From Bog-159 sp049520215 (GTDB taxonomy: Bacteria; Acidobacteriota; Terriglobia; Bryobacterales; Bryobacteraceae): a stretch of 64,000 nt of DNA. Positions 1 to 7,060 of this stretch are shown here, one piece after another (position 1 is the stretch's first letter; each line of letters begins with the position of its first letter). Where the stretch lies: NCBI GenBank assembly GCA_049520215.1, contig JBEKPZ010000007.1:1-64000 (forward strand), in the 5' to 3' direction. The notes beneath the pieces were generated by a model. It was not told the DNA's origin, made no database searches, and worked only from the letters and a program-made list of their open reading frames with translations. Made by a program: the position numbers and the translations under genes.

Positions 1-200
1 GCGTTCAGCACGCCCTGGTTCAGCTCGGCGATCTGGTTGCGGTAGCTGTTGGCCACCGACAACCCGGCGGCGTCGTCGGCCGAGGAGTTGATGCGGTAGC
101 CGGAGGTCAACTGCTGAATGGTATTGCTTTGAAACTGGTTGTTGACATTGAGGTTCTGCTGCGCGAGCAAGGAATCGATATTGGTTTGAATGGAAATCAT
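1..200 (-). CDS. fliC: Flagellin, N-terminal part (cut by window edge)
   Basis: The first 66 residues of a flagellin, the filament subunit exported through the flagellar type III gate. The segment begins MISIQTNIDSLLAQQNLN and continues with the conserved D0/D1 helix (LTSGYRINSSADDAAGLSVAN), which is diagnostic of the family. The ATG at 198-200 is preceded by the ribosome site AAGGAT. The gene runs off the left edge, so length and C-terminus are unknown. It is divergent from fliD, has its own sigma-28 type promoter, and has a roughly 60-base leader holding two strong hairpins. With fliW and csrA close by, post-transcriptional control by CsrA at the ribosome site is plausible (inference). Confidence 0.93.
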   Translation of the reverse strand, partial: MISIQTNIDSLLAQQNLNVNNQFQSNTIQQLTSGYRINSSADDAAGLSVANSYRNQIAELNQGVLN

Positions 201-212
201 TGGATAATCCTT

Positions 213-262
213 ATTTTCGAGACTTACCGGCGTCTTGCCGGGGCGGCGGCTCTAGCTGCCGC
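213..262 (-). promoter_or_regulatory. Two hairpins in the flagellin 5' leader
   Basis: Read on the minus strand, the leader begins with CGGCGGC-AGCTAGA-GCCGCCG, a 7-bp GC stem, followed by CCGGC-AAGAC-GCCGG, a second stem, and then the AAGGAT ribosome site next to GGAT/ATCC complementarity. Such leaders can stabilise flagellin mRNA or present GGA sites to CsrA; the function is inferred, only the pairing is seen. Confidence 0.45.
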
Positions 263-270
263 CGGTTTTT

Positions 271-298
271 ATATCGGCGGAATGGCAATTTCTACTTA
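271..298 (-). promoter_or_regulatory. Sigma-28 (FliA) promoter of flagellin
   Basis: On the minus strand TAAG (295-298) is followed after 16 bases by GCCGATAT (271-278), close to the sigma-28 consensus TAAA-N15-GCCGATAA. The predicted transcript would start near 263, about 60 bases before the flagellin ATG. The spacer is one base longer than usual and the last base of the -10 differs. Confidence 0.7.
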
Positions 299-343
299 GG
301 GACACATGCATAGAACCGGAGTCCCGGACCGCGCACCCGCTCC

Positions 344-370
344 TAAAGTTGTCGGCCCTTGCGCCGATAA
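344..370 (+). promoter_or_regulatory. Sigma-28 (FliA) promoter of fliD
   Basis: TAAA (344-347), exactly 15 bases, then GCCGATAA (363-370): a perfect match to the flagellar sigma-28 consensus. It lies about 75 bases before the fliD start and back to back with the flagellin promoter. Confidence 0.88.
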
Positions 371-447
371 GGTAACCGGGAGCCACAGAGGTCCCGGACC
401 GGGCCCTCCCCGGCCTGGGATGCGCCTTTCCGGGAAAGAGAGGAATC

Positions 448-1836
448 ATGAGCAGCGCCGCTTCTTCGTTAGGCAGCAGCACTACCGGGACAAACTATTT
501 CACCGGCATGAGCACGTTTTCGTCGTCACTGAACAGCGAGATCTCGCAGGAAGTGCAGATCGCGTCGCTCCCCTACCAACTGCTCGAAGACGACGTTGCC
601 AACATGACCAGCCAGTCCAACGAACTCGAAACGCTGGACGGCGACGTCGCGGCGGTGCAGACCGCCGTCTCCGGTCTGAGCTCGGCGGCCGGCAGCATGC
701 TGTCGGCGAGCGTGTCGAACGGCTCGGTGGCTACGGCCACGGTGGGCAGCGGCGCCATCGAGGGCAGCTATACGCTGGCAGTCACCAGCCTGGGATCTTA
801 CAGCGACGCCCTCAGCAACGCGGACCTGCCCACGGTGACGGATCCGACTTCGCAGAACATCAGCTCGAGCGGCAGCTATACGCTCACCGTGGGCACCGCC
901 ACCACTTCCCTCTCCTACTCGGGGGGAAACCTGAACGGGCTGGCGCAGGCCATCAACGACGCCGGTGCGGGGGTCCAAGCCACGGTGGTCGATGTGGGCA
1001 GTAATTCCTCGCCGAGCTACGTCCTCTCGCTGCAGAGCGGTCAACTGGGTCCGGTGACCATGCAATTGTACGACGGGAGCCAGGATCTCCTGACGGCCAG
1101 CGGCGACCCCGGCACCCTGGCGCAGTACAGCGTCAACGGCCAGTCCATCCAAACCGATTCGGACACGGTAACTCTGGCGCCCGGTCTCACGGTCCAGTTG
1201 ACGGGCACCGATAGCGGCGCTTCGACCACCGTTACCGTGGCGGCTGACCCTTCCGGCATCGGCAATGCCTTGCAGTCCATGGTGACCGCATACAACGCCG
1301 CGATGACCGAGCTCGGCAACAACCGCGGGCAAGCGGCCGGCGCGCTGGATGGCCAGAGCATCGTTTACGAGCTCACCGACGGCTTGCAAGGACTCGCCAA
1401 TTACTCCACCGGAGACGGCGCCGTCAACTCGCTGGCCACCCTGGGAGTGACCTTTAACGATACCACCGGACAGTTGTCGTTCGATCAGAGCACCTTCGAT
1501 TCCGCCACCAGCGGCCAGACCGACGCGCTGACGCAGTTTCTGGGCTCGGCCACCGGCGGCGGGTTTCTGGAGGCGGCCGCCAATACCCTGACCGGCCTCG
1601 TAGATCCCACCACCGGTGTGCTCACCAACGAAATCAGCACCGTGGGAGCGAGCATCACCAGCACGAACACGCAGATCGCCGGCGAGCAGGCCCAGGTGAG
1701 CCAACTACAGACCAGTCTCACGCAGCAGATGGCGGCGGCGGACGCCATGATCTACCAACTGCAGCAGCAGGCTACCCAGATGCAAGGCATTTTCACGGCC
1801 GAGCAGGACAGCGAGATCGAGAGCGCCAGCGTATGA
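448..1836 (+). CDS. fliD: Flagellar hook-associated protein 2 (filament cap) FliD
   Basis: FliD forms the cap at the filament tip and folds exported flagellin into place. The 462-residue protein has the family layout: an N-terminal helical segment with SLPYQLLEDDVANMTSQ (about residues 30-50), a central Ser/Thr/Gly-rich beta region, and the FliD_C domain, where YELTDGLQGLANYSTG, LATLGVTFNDTTGQLSFD and the C-terminal heptad-like helix rich in Gln are seen. The ATG at 448 follows AGAGAGGA. Transcription is probably from the perfect sigma-28 promoter at 344-370. Its stop overlaps the next gene start by four bases (ATGA), so the two are translationally coupled. Confidence 0.95.
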   Translation: MSSAASSLGSSTTGTNYFTGMSTFSSSLNSEISQEVQIASLPYQLLEDDVANMTSQSNELETLDGDVAAVQTAVSGLSSAAGSMLSASVSNGSVATATVGSGAIEGSYTLAVTSLGSYSDALSNADLPTVTDPTSQNISSSGSYTLTVGTATTSLSYSGGNLNGLAQAINDAGAGVQATVVDVGSNSSPSYVLSLQSGQLGPVTMQLYDGSQDLLTASGDPGTLAQYSVNGQSIQTDSDTVTLAPGLTVQLTGTDSGASTTVTVAADPSGIGNALQSMVTAYNAAMTELGNNRGQAAGALDGQSIVYELTDGLQGLANYSTGDGAVNSLATLGVTFNDTTGQLSFDQSTFDSATSGQTDALTQFLGSATGGGFLEAAANTLTGLVDPTTGVLTNEISTVGASITSTNTQIAGEQAQVSQLQTSLTQQMAAADAMIYQLQQQATQMQGIFTAEQDSEIESASV

Positions 1837-2150
1837 AATCCGGGGAAGCGGAACTGGACGTCCTGGCGGGCCGTCTGCGGGCGCGGGTTGCCGAAAGGCG
1901 GTACGGAGAGGCGCAACTCGCTCTCCAGGAGTACTGCCGGATTCTGCGGAAAACGGCGGCCGGCCTACCGCCCGGCGATCCCCGCCTCGGCCTGCTGGAA
2001 GACCAATGGCGGCGGCTGCGAAAGGAGACGCGGCGGCGGGTGCTGGCGGGGCGGGCGCATGCCGCGGCGCGGTTGGCGCGGCTGCCCAAGGTTCTCCCGC
2101 TCTACCGTGAGCCCAGCCTGCCACGCCACACCTGGGAGTATTCAGGCTAA
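1833..2150 (+). CDS. Small helical protein, possible FliT-like export chaperone
   Basis: A 105-residue, Arg/Leu/Ala-rich and probably all-helical protein starting inside the fliD stop (ATGA overlap). I recognise no diagnostic motif. The position immediately after fliD, the size near 100 residues and the helical character match FliT-type chaperones, which keep FliD soluble before export. The strongly basic middle (LRKETRRRVLAG) is unlike classic FliT, so this is inference from context only. The segment between its stop and fliW is only 37 bases. Confidence 0.5.
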   Translation: MKSGEAELDVLAGRLRARVAERRYGEAQLALQEYCRILRKTAAGLPPGDPRLGLLEDQWRRLRKETRRRVLAGRAHAAARLARLPKVLPLYREPSLPRHTWEYSG

Positions 2151-2157
2151 GCGGGTT

Positions 2158-2173
2158 TGGCACTGCTATTGCT
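2158..2173 (+). promoter_or_regulatory. Sigma-54-like promoter just before fliW
   Basis: TGGCAC (2158-2163), five bases, TTGCT (2169-2173): a full match to the -24/-12 sigma-54 consensus with correct GG-N10-GC spacing. The predicted start of transcription (about 2184) is only four bases before the fliW ATG, leaving the ribosome site TTGAGG untranscribed. It could therefore be coincidental, or give a leaderless mRNA. Confidence 0.35.
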
Positions 2174-2187
2174 CTTGAGGCCAGCGT

Positions 2188-2667
2188 ATGGTTACGACTC
2201 AAACTCCCCCACAGCGCTGCGACACCCGGTACTTCGGACCGGTCGACTACGACGAGCAATCCGTGATGCTATTCCCGGAGGGTATCCCTGCTTTCGAGCA
2301 GGAGCAGCGCTTTCTGGCACTGCGCCAGCCGATCAACGAACCGCTGGTTTTCCTGCAGAGCCTGGCGAACCCGAACCTCTGCTTCGCCACGCTGCCGGCG
2401 CTTTCCGCTTGCCCCGGTTACCAACTGAGCATGACGCCGGAGGATCTGGAGGCGCTGGGGCTGGAAGCGGGCCGGCAACCGGTGATCGGCCGCGATGTGC
2501 TGTGCCTGGCGATCCTTTCCCTTGAAGAGAATGCGCCCCCTACGGTCAATCTGCTGGCGCCCATCGTGGTGAATCTCCACACGCTGTGCGGCCGGCAGGC
2601 GATCCAAACGGATTCTCCCTACTCCCATCGGGAGGTGTTGCCGCTGCGCGAGGCCGCATGCTCGTAA
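2188..2667 (+). CDS. fliW: Flagellar assembly factor FliW
   Basis: FliW binds flagellin and, when free, sequesters CsrA so that flagellin mRNA is translated. The 159-residue product shows the family core: RYFGPVDYDEQSVMLFPEGIPAF near the N-terminus, then FLALRQPINEPLVFLQSL, and the C-terminal APIVVNLHTLCGRQAIQ strand with the Gln-Ala ending common in FliW. The ATG at 2188 is preceded by TTGAGG. The last ten bases overlap csrA, the classic fliW-csrA partner-switch arrangement, suggesting coordinated dosage of the two antagonists. Confidence 0.95.
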   Translation: MVTTQTPPQRCDTRYFGPVDYDEQSVMLFPEGIPAFEQEQRFLALRQPINEPLVFLQSLANPNLCFATLPALSACPGYQLSMTPEDLEALGLEAGRQPVIGRDVLCLAILSLEENAPPTVNLLAPIVVNLHTLCGRQAIQTDSPYSHREVLPLREAACS

Positions 2668-2906
2668 TGCGGCGGCGGGCTGGGGAATCGATTCTGATTG
2701 GCGAAGATATTGAGATCCAGATCATCCATATTGGAGAGTCCCGCATCAAGATCGGGATTACCGCGCCCAAGTCGGTGCCAGTCAGTATGAAAGAGGTCAA
2801 GCTGGTCGGACAGGAGAACCTGGCGGCGGCTCAACTGCGGTCGGTGGCCGCGCTGCGCAACCTGTTAGACCGGCTGATCGAGGGCCCCATGGGCGGCGAA
2901 AAATGA
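2658..2906 (+). CDS. csrA: Carbon storage regulator CsrA
   Basis: RNA-binding dimer that represses translation by occupying GGA motifs at ribosome sites. The 82-residue product begins MLVMRRRAGESILIGEDIEI and contains the strand pattern and IKIGITAP / SVPV motifs typical of CsrA; the Arg-rich first strand and the VSMKEV segment that form the RNA site are present. It is slightly longer than common 60-75 residue members because of a C-terminal helix (LRSVAALRNLLDRLIEG). The start at 2658 was chosen because it gives the canonical N-terminus; it overlaps fliW by ten bases, and its stop overlaps the next gene by four. Confidence 0.95.
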   Translation: MLVMRRRAGESILIGEDIEIQIIHIGESRIKIGITAPKSVPVSMKEVKLVGQENLAAAQLRSVAALRNLLDRLIEGPMGGEK

Positions 2907-3568
2907 GCGCGCGGCAAAAACTTGCCTGGCTGGGGTTGTGGTTGGGGCAGGCTGCGTGGGTGGCGGCGGCCCAGTCTCCGCAGGAGGCGGCGCGTCAGGC
3001 CATGGAGGCCTCCATTGCCCGCCAGAGGCAGGCGGTGGCGGCCATGCAGATTCCCATCGAGAGGCAGCGCGCGGCGGTGGCGGCGGCGCGCGCGGACTCG
3101 GGCGGCGGCGCGGCCGGACAGGCTCCCCCGGCGCCCTTCTTCACGCTTTCCTGGCCCGCCCTGGGTGTGGAATGCGATCCGTTGCCCGAGATCGAGCTGA
3201 CTCCGCTGATCCAGCAGGCTGCACAGCGCGAGGGATTGGACGCTAACCTGTTGCGGGCGGTCGCCCGGCAGGAGTCCGGATTCCGATCCTGCGCCGTTTC
3301 GCAAAAGGGCGCCATGGGACTGATGCAGTTGATGCCGGCCACGGCCCTGGAATTGGGCGTGCGCGATCCCTTCGATCCGGCCGAGAGCCTGTCGTCCGGC
3401 GCCCACCTTCTGAAGCAACTGCTGGCGCGTTTTGGCGGCGACACGGCGCTGGCGCTGGGTGCTTACAATGCCGGACCAAACCGGGTGGAGGAGAGCGGCG
3501 GGGTGCCCCAGATTCCGGAGACGATTCGTTACGTACAGCAGATTCTGAGCCAGCTTCCCATACCCTAA
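2903..3568 (+). CDS. Secreted lytic transglycosylase (SLT domain)
   Basis: A 221-residue exported peptidoglycan lyase. Residues 1-23 are a signal peptide (LAWLGLWLGQAAWVAAAQ), residues about 25-75 an Ala/Arg/Gln-rich helical spacer, and residues about 98-215 an SLT domain with catalytic Glu124 in RQESGFRSCAV, followed by GAMGLMQLMP and GAYNAGPNRV, the three hallmark motifs. It is coupled to csrA by an ATGA overlap. Because FlgJ in this cluster lacks a muramidase domain, this enzyme is a reasonable candidate for opening the wall for the flagellar rod (inference). Confidence 0.9.
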   Translation: MSARQKLAWLGLWLGQAAWVAAAQSPQEAARQAMEASIARQRQAVAAMQIPIERQRAAVAAARADSGGGAAGQAPPAPFFTLSWPALGVECDPLPEIELTPLIQQAAQREGLDANLLRAVARQESGFRSCAVSQKGAMGLMQLMPATALELGVRDPFDPAESLSSGAHLLKQLLARFGGDTALALGAYNAGPNRVEESGGVPQIPETIRYVQQILSQLPIP

Positions 3569-3615
3569 ACAAGCGAAGGCCGCACATTCTCCGGCGCGCG
3601 CCCGATAAGATCGGC

Positions 3616-4005
3616 GTGGGAGCTTTTTGGGCAGACGCGGAAAATCTTTTTGAAACGGCTCGCCAAGCCTCCGGATCGCCGGATTGCGACTGGGCCATCC
3701 TGATCGGCCCCCAAGGCGAAATCCGCATGCTGGACGCCGCCGGCTGGGCCCTCCCCAGTTTGCTGGCCCAGCATGGCGCAGAAACCGCGTATCGGATCAC
3801 CCGGGAGGGCGGCCGCGTGTGCCTGGAAGGGCGCCGCGGATTCCAGACTTGCCTGCTCCGGAGCGAATCGCCGGCCGCCGCCGCCCGGCACCTGCTGGCC
3901 AGCCATTGTCTCCCGTCCACCGCCTGGTGCCCGCCCCGCCCCGCGTTGCTGGCGGAAGCCGCTCCCGCACCGCCTGCCGAGGAAACATGCAGAATGTTTG
4001 CATGA
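3616..4005 (+). CDS. Conserved hypothetical protein of the fliD-csrA operon
   Basis: A 129-residue soluble protein of unknown function starting with GTG at 3616, 47 bases after the transglycosylase. The middle holds a compact motif series: DWAILIGPQGEIRMLDAAGW, HGAETAYRITREGGRVCLEGR and a CLLRSES strand. The Pro/Ala-rich tail may be disordered. It overlaps the following small gene by 19 bases. I cannot assign a function; the consistent codon use and overlap suggest a real gene. Confidence 0.6.
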   Translation: MGAFWADAENLFETARQASGSPDCDWAILIGPQGEIRMLDAAGWALPSLLAQHGAETAYRITREGGRVCLEGRRGFQTCLLRSESPAAAARHLLASHCLPSTAWCPPRPALLAEAAPAPPAEETCRMFA

Positions 4006-4157
4006 TCGGACTGGATGCGCAAGAAGTCCAGTGGCTGCGCCTGGTGATCGCCTTGCTGCGGCACCCGGATCCGGTGGTGGGAGAGGTCGCCCGCGAAGCG
4101 CTGCGGTATCTGGAGGATGTCGTGGCCCGCGCGAATCCGTCGCGGCACACCGGCTGA
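3987..4157 (+). CDS. Small conserved-looking protein paired with the preceding gene
   Basis: A 56-residue protein: MQNVCMIGLDAQEVQWLRLV, then ALLRHPDPVVGEVAREALRYL, an amphipathic HEAT-like helix pair. The ATG at 3987 follows GAGGAAAC. It overlaps the upstream 129-residue gene, so both are probably translated together. The helix-HPDP-helix pattern resembles a single armadillo/HEAT unit, but no function can be assigned. Confidence 0.5.
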   Translation: MQNVCMIGLDAQEVQWLRLVIALLRHPDPVVGEVAREALRYLEDVVARANPSRHTG

Positions 4158-4624
4158 CTGGATCGCAACTGGGGCGCCAGCCGCGCCCGGCAGTGGAGCG
4201 TGGAGATGGCCGGCTTACCCAGGCCGCTTTGCGACGATTCTCGTGGAGCGCCAATGCGACTTCCATCCGCTGGATGCCAACTGCGATGCCGGGCCCGACA
4301 CTACCGGCTTCGCCGGACGCTCGACTCCAGTTTCGATCGCCCTCGGCAGCCGTTGGCCAATGAGTTCTCCGATGCGCCGCTCCCCTGTAGCGGCCCGTGG
4401 CAGATACCTCGACCAGGATTACCGCGTGGGAGTAGCTGAAGCCCCTCGGCATCGCCGCCGGCGCGGGTGCCCCGGTTTGCGGCGCGATGAGATCCGGAGC
4501 CGCGCGCCAAGCGCCGGATGGAAAGGATCCGCGCTCTCGCCACCATGGGCCTCGCGGTTGCCGCTTAATTAATAGCGCATGGCGAGGAGAGCAGTCCCAT
4601 GCGGGCTGCCATCCCGGCTTAATC
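4158..4624. other. Gap without a convincing gene
   Basis: This 467-base stretch lies between the end of the fliD operon (plus) and the end of fliJ (minus). Open frames exist on both strands but none shows a domain, ribosome site or steady codon bias. No clear terminator hairpin with a T-tract was seen, although two convergent operons end here. Confidence 0.4.
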
Positions 4625-5065
4625 TTAATCGGCGCGGCGGTTCCACCGGGCAAGGAAAGACTCCGCGGCAACGCTCTCCATCTCCCGGTCCGCCGCTCTG
4701 CGCCATTCCGCATGGCGGCGCTGTTCGAGTTTCTCCAGCAGACGGCACTGGCGCTGAGCTTCCAGCAGTCTCTGTCTCTGCGCGGCCCCCTGCCGTTCGG
4801 CGGCCGCCCGCCGCAGCGCCAGCGCCTGCAATTCCGCGATCAAGCGCTGGCGGTAGGCCGCCAGAGCCCAAAGGTCGCCCGCCTCGACCGCCGCGGACTG
4901 GCACACGGCCCCCTCCGCCCGGCTTTTCACCAGATCGAGCCGGGCCGCCGCCAACGCCATTTCCGCGAGGCGGGCGGCCAACTGCCGCAGCTTGTTCCGT
5001 TCCAATTCCAGTTGTGTTCTGCGCCATTCGAGGGCCTGGCGCAAGGGGAATTCGAAAGCCGGCAT
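4625..5065 (-). CDS. fliJ: Flagellar export protein FliJ
   Basis: FliJ is the coiled-coil stalk that couples the FliI ATPase ring to the FlhA export gate. The 146-residue product is almost wholly helical and rich in Leu, Arg, Glu and Ala, beginning FEFPLRQALEWRRTQLELER, which is the FliJ N-terminal signature (F-PL-L-L-R). It is the last gene of the flgB-to-fliJ operon and starts ten bases after the fliI stop. Sequence conservation is always weak in this family, so the call leans partly on the fliI-fliJ order. Confidence 0.88.
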   Translation of the reverse strand: MPAFEFPLRQALEWRRTQLELERNKLRQLAARLAEMALAAARLDLVKSRAEGAVCQSAAVEAGDLWALAAYRQRLIAELQALALRRAAAERQGAAQRQRLLEAQRQCRLLEKLEQRRHAEWRRAADREMESVAAESFLARWNRRAD

Positions 5066-5075
5066 AGGGCGCTCC

Positions 5076-6398
5076 TTAGCCCAGCGCGGCGGCTATCCGG
5101 GCGAGTTGGCCCAGAGTTTCCGTGCGGCTCGATTCCACACCCGGCGCCTGCTGCAGGAATTCCAGAATCTGCGGCCGCGCCTGGATGGCCGCGTCCAACT
5201 GCGGGTTCGAGCCGGAAACATAAGCGCCCAACTGGATGAGGTCCTCGGCCTGGCGATACACCGCCAGCGCCTGCCGTACGGCGCGGGCATGCGCACCCTG
5301 CCCGGGCGACGCCAATTGGGATTCCAGGCGGCTCACCGACTGCAGAATATCGATGGCCGGATAATGACTGGCGGCGGCCAGTTGCCGGGAGAGCACAATG
5401 TGTCCGTCCAGAATGGCGCGCGCCGCGTCGCAGATGGGCTCGCTGAAATCGTCCCCCTCCACCAGCACGGTGAAGAAACCGGTGATGGACCCGCGCGGGA
5501 AGTTGCCGGCTCTCTCGAAGACCCTGGGCAGCAGGGCGAACACCGATGGGGTGTACCCCTTCTGGGCCGGCGGCTCCCCGGCCGCCAGGCCGATCTCCCG
5601 CTGGGCCATGGCCAGCCGCGTGACCGAATCCATGACCAGCAACACGTTGGCGCCCTGGTCGCGGAAGTACTCGGCGATGGCCAGGGAGGTGAAGCAGGCC
5701 CTCACCCGCAGCGGCGCGGGACGGTCCGAAGTGGCCACTACCACCACGGCCCGCCGCATCCCCTCCGCCCCCATCTCGTGCTCCAGGAAGGCGCGCACTT
5801 CGCGGTTGCGCTCCCCCACCAGCGCGATCACCGCGATATCCGCCGAGTGGTGGCGCGCCATGGAGCCCAACAGCGTGCTTTTGCCCACCCCGCTGCCGCC
5901 AAAGATGCCGATGCGCTGGCCCTGCCCCACCGGCAGCAGGCCATCGATGGCGCGCAGGCCGGTCTCGAGCGGCCGGGTGATGTGCTCCCGGTCGAGCGGG
6001 CCCGGCGCGGCGCTATACAGGCTGTAAGCGGCGTGGGCCTCGATGCGCGGCCCGTGGTCGATCGGGTGGCCGAATCCATCGAGCACGCGGCCGGCCAGGG
6101 CGGGCCCCACGGCCACGCGCGCCGCGTCGGTGCGCGCCACCACGCGGTTGCCCAACTCGATGCCTCCGGTTTCCTCCAGGGGCATTGACAGCACGCGGCC
6201 GTCGCGGAAGCCGATCACCTGGCTGCGCACGCTCCGTCCGCCGGAGGCCGAGATCTCGCAGAAGTCGCCGATGGCCGCCGCCGGACCCGCGGATGCGATC
6301 AGCAAACCGGCCATCTCCACCACTTCGCCTACGTGCAGCATGGGTTCGAGATCGTCGAGAGCCGCCAGGCAAGGGCTGAGGATGCCGGCCACCATCAT
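5076..6398 (-). CDS. fliI: Flagellum-specific ATPase FliI
   Basis: FliI is the hexameric F1-beta-like ATPase that energises and unfolds flagellar export substrates. The 440-residue protein has the Walker A loop GGSGVGKST near residue 170, the ALVGERNREV segment, Walker B LLVMDSVTRLAMAQREIGLAAGEPP and the C-terminal helical domain. The ATG at 6398 was chosen because it overlaps the fliH stop (ATGA), follows GGAGAG and gives the usual family length; the frame stays open further upstream but that extension only mirrors fliH in another frame. Confidence 0.97.
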   Translation of the reverse strand: MMVAGILSPCLAALDDLEPMLHVGEVVEMAGLLIASAGPAAAIGDFCEISASGGRSVRSQVIGFRDGRVLSMPLEETGGIELGNRVVARTDAARVAVGPALAGRVLDGFGHPIDHGPRIEAHAAYSLYSAAPGPLDREHITRPLETGLRAIDGLLPVGQGQRIGIFGGSGVGKSTLLGSMARHHSADIAVIALVGERNREVRAFLEHEMGAEGMRRAVVVVATSDRPAPLRVRACFTSLAIAEYFRDQGANVLLVMDSVTRLAMAQREIGLAAGEPPAQKGYTPSVFALLPRVFERAGNFPRGSITGFFTVLVEGDDFSEPICDAARAILDGHIVLSRQLAAASHYPAIDILQSVSRLESQLASPGQGAHARAVRQALAVYRQAEDLIQLGAYVSGSNPQLDAAIQARPQILEFLQQAPGVESSRTETLGQLARIAAALG

Positions 6399-7060
6399 CT
6401 CTCCGGCAAGCGGTCGGCCAGGCCGCGCCCGATCTCGGAAAGCTGGGTTTCGAGCGATGCGTCCAGCTTGCCGCGCGCCGTCTCGACCAGGATGGCGCCG
6501 CGCTCCAGGGTGGTGTCGGCGATCACGGCGAGGCCGCCGCGGCCCTCGCGCGCCAGCGCCTGGCGGACGCCCGGCTCCAGTTCCGGATGGATGCGCAGGC
6601 GGCAGATCTCCTGCGCCGGCATTTTTTGCAGGGCGCTCGAGACCAGGCCCTCCAAAGCGCCGGGATCGACCGTTAACTCGCGGTGCAGGATGCGGCGCGC
6701 GATCCCCACCGACAGGCGCACCAGGTCGGCGGCGGCCTCGCGCACGATTTGCGGGCGCAACCCGGCGATTTCCTGGATGCCGCGCGCCAGTTTCTCCAGC
6801 GCCGGCTGCAACTCGGCGGCGGCCGCGGCGCGCCCCGCGGCTTCTCCCTCCCGGTGGCCGGTCTCGCGCGCCTCGCGCGCTTCGCGCGCGATCTGCCGCT
6901 CCAGTTGGGCGATGCGGCGGGCATCCCGCCCGGCTTGGCCGCCGGCGTCGCCAGCGCCGCCCGCAGCCGCGCCGGGCGCCTGGTCCGGTCCGCCCGCCGC
7001 GGGCCAATTCCAGCGCGGCACCGCGGCCCCCTCCGCGCCGCTCAAAATCTTAGACAACAT
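6395..7060 (-). CDS. fliH: Flagellar assembly protein FliH
   Basis: FliH binds FliI as a dimeric regulator (stator-like) and docks it at the C-ring. The 221-residue product has an Ala/Gly-rich N-terminus, a long charged helix with ARETGHREGEAAGRAAAA (about residues 64-82), and the C-terminal FliH/VATPase-E-like domain with LVRLSVGIARRILHREL and ILVETARGKLDASLETQL. It overlaps fliG by 11 bases and fliI by four, so the three are translationally coupled. Confidence 0.93.
   Translation of the reverse strand: MLSKILSGAEGAAVPRWNWPAAGGPDQAPGAAAGGAGDAGGQAGRDARRIAQLERQIAREAREARETGHREGEAAGRAAAAAELQPALEKLARGIQEIAGLRPQIVREAAADLVRLSVGIARRILHRELTVDPGALEGLVSSALQKMPAQEICRLRIHPELEPGVRQALAREGRGGLAVIADTTLERGAILVETARGKLDASLETQLSEIGRGLADRLPER

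Noticed and set aside
3599..3608. CCCGATAA before the gene at 3616 as a sigma-28 promoter
   Set aside because: There is no TAAA-like -35 element at 15-16 bases upstream.
4117..4572. Open frame in the fliD operon-fliJ gap as a gene
   Set aside because: No ribosome site, no recognisable motif and codon pattern no better than the opposite strand.
6399..7007. N-terminal extension of FliI in the same open frame
   Set aside because: The extension is low-complexity and overlaps fliH in another frame; the ATG at 6398 gives the normal FliI start.
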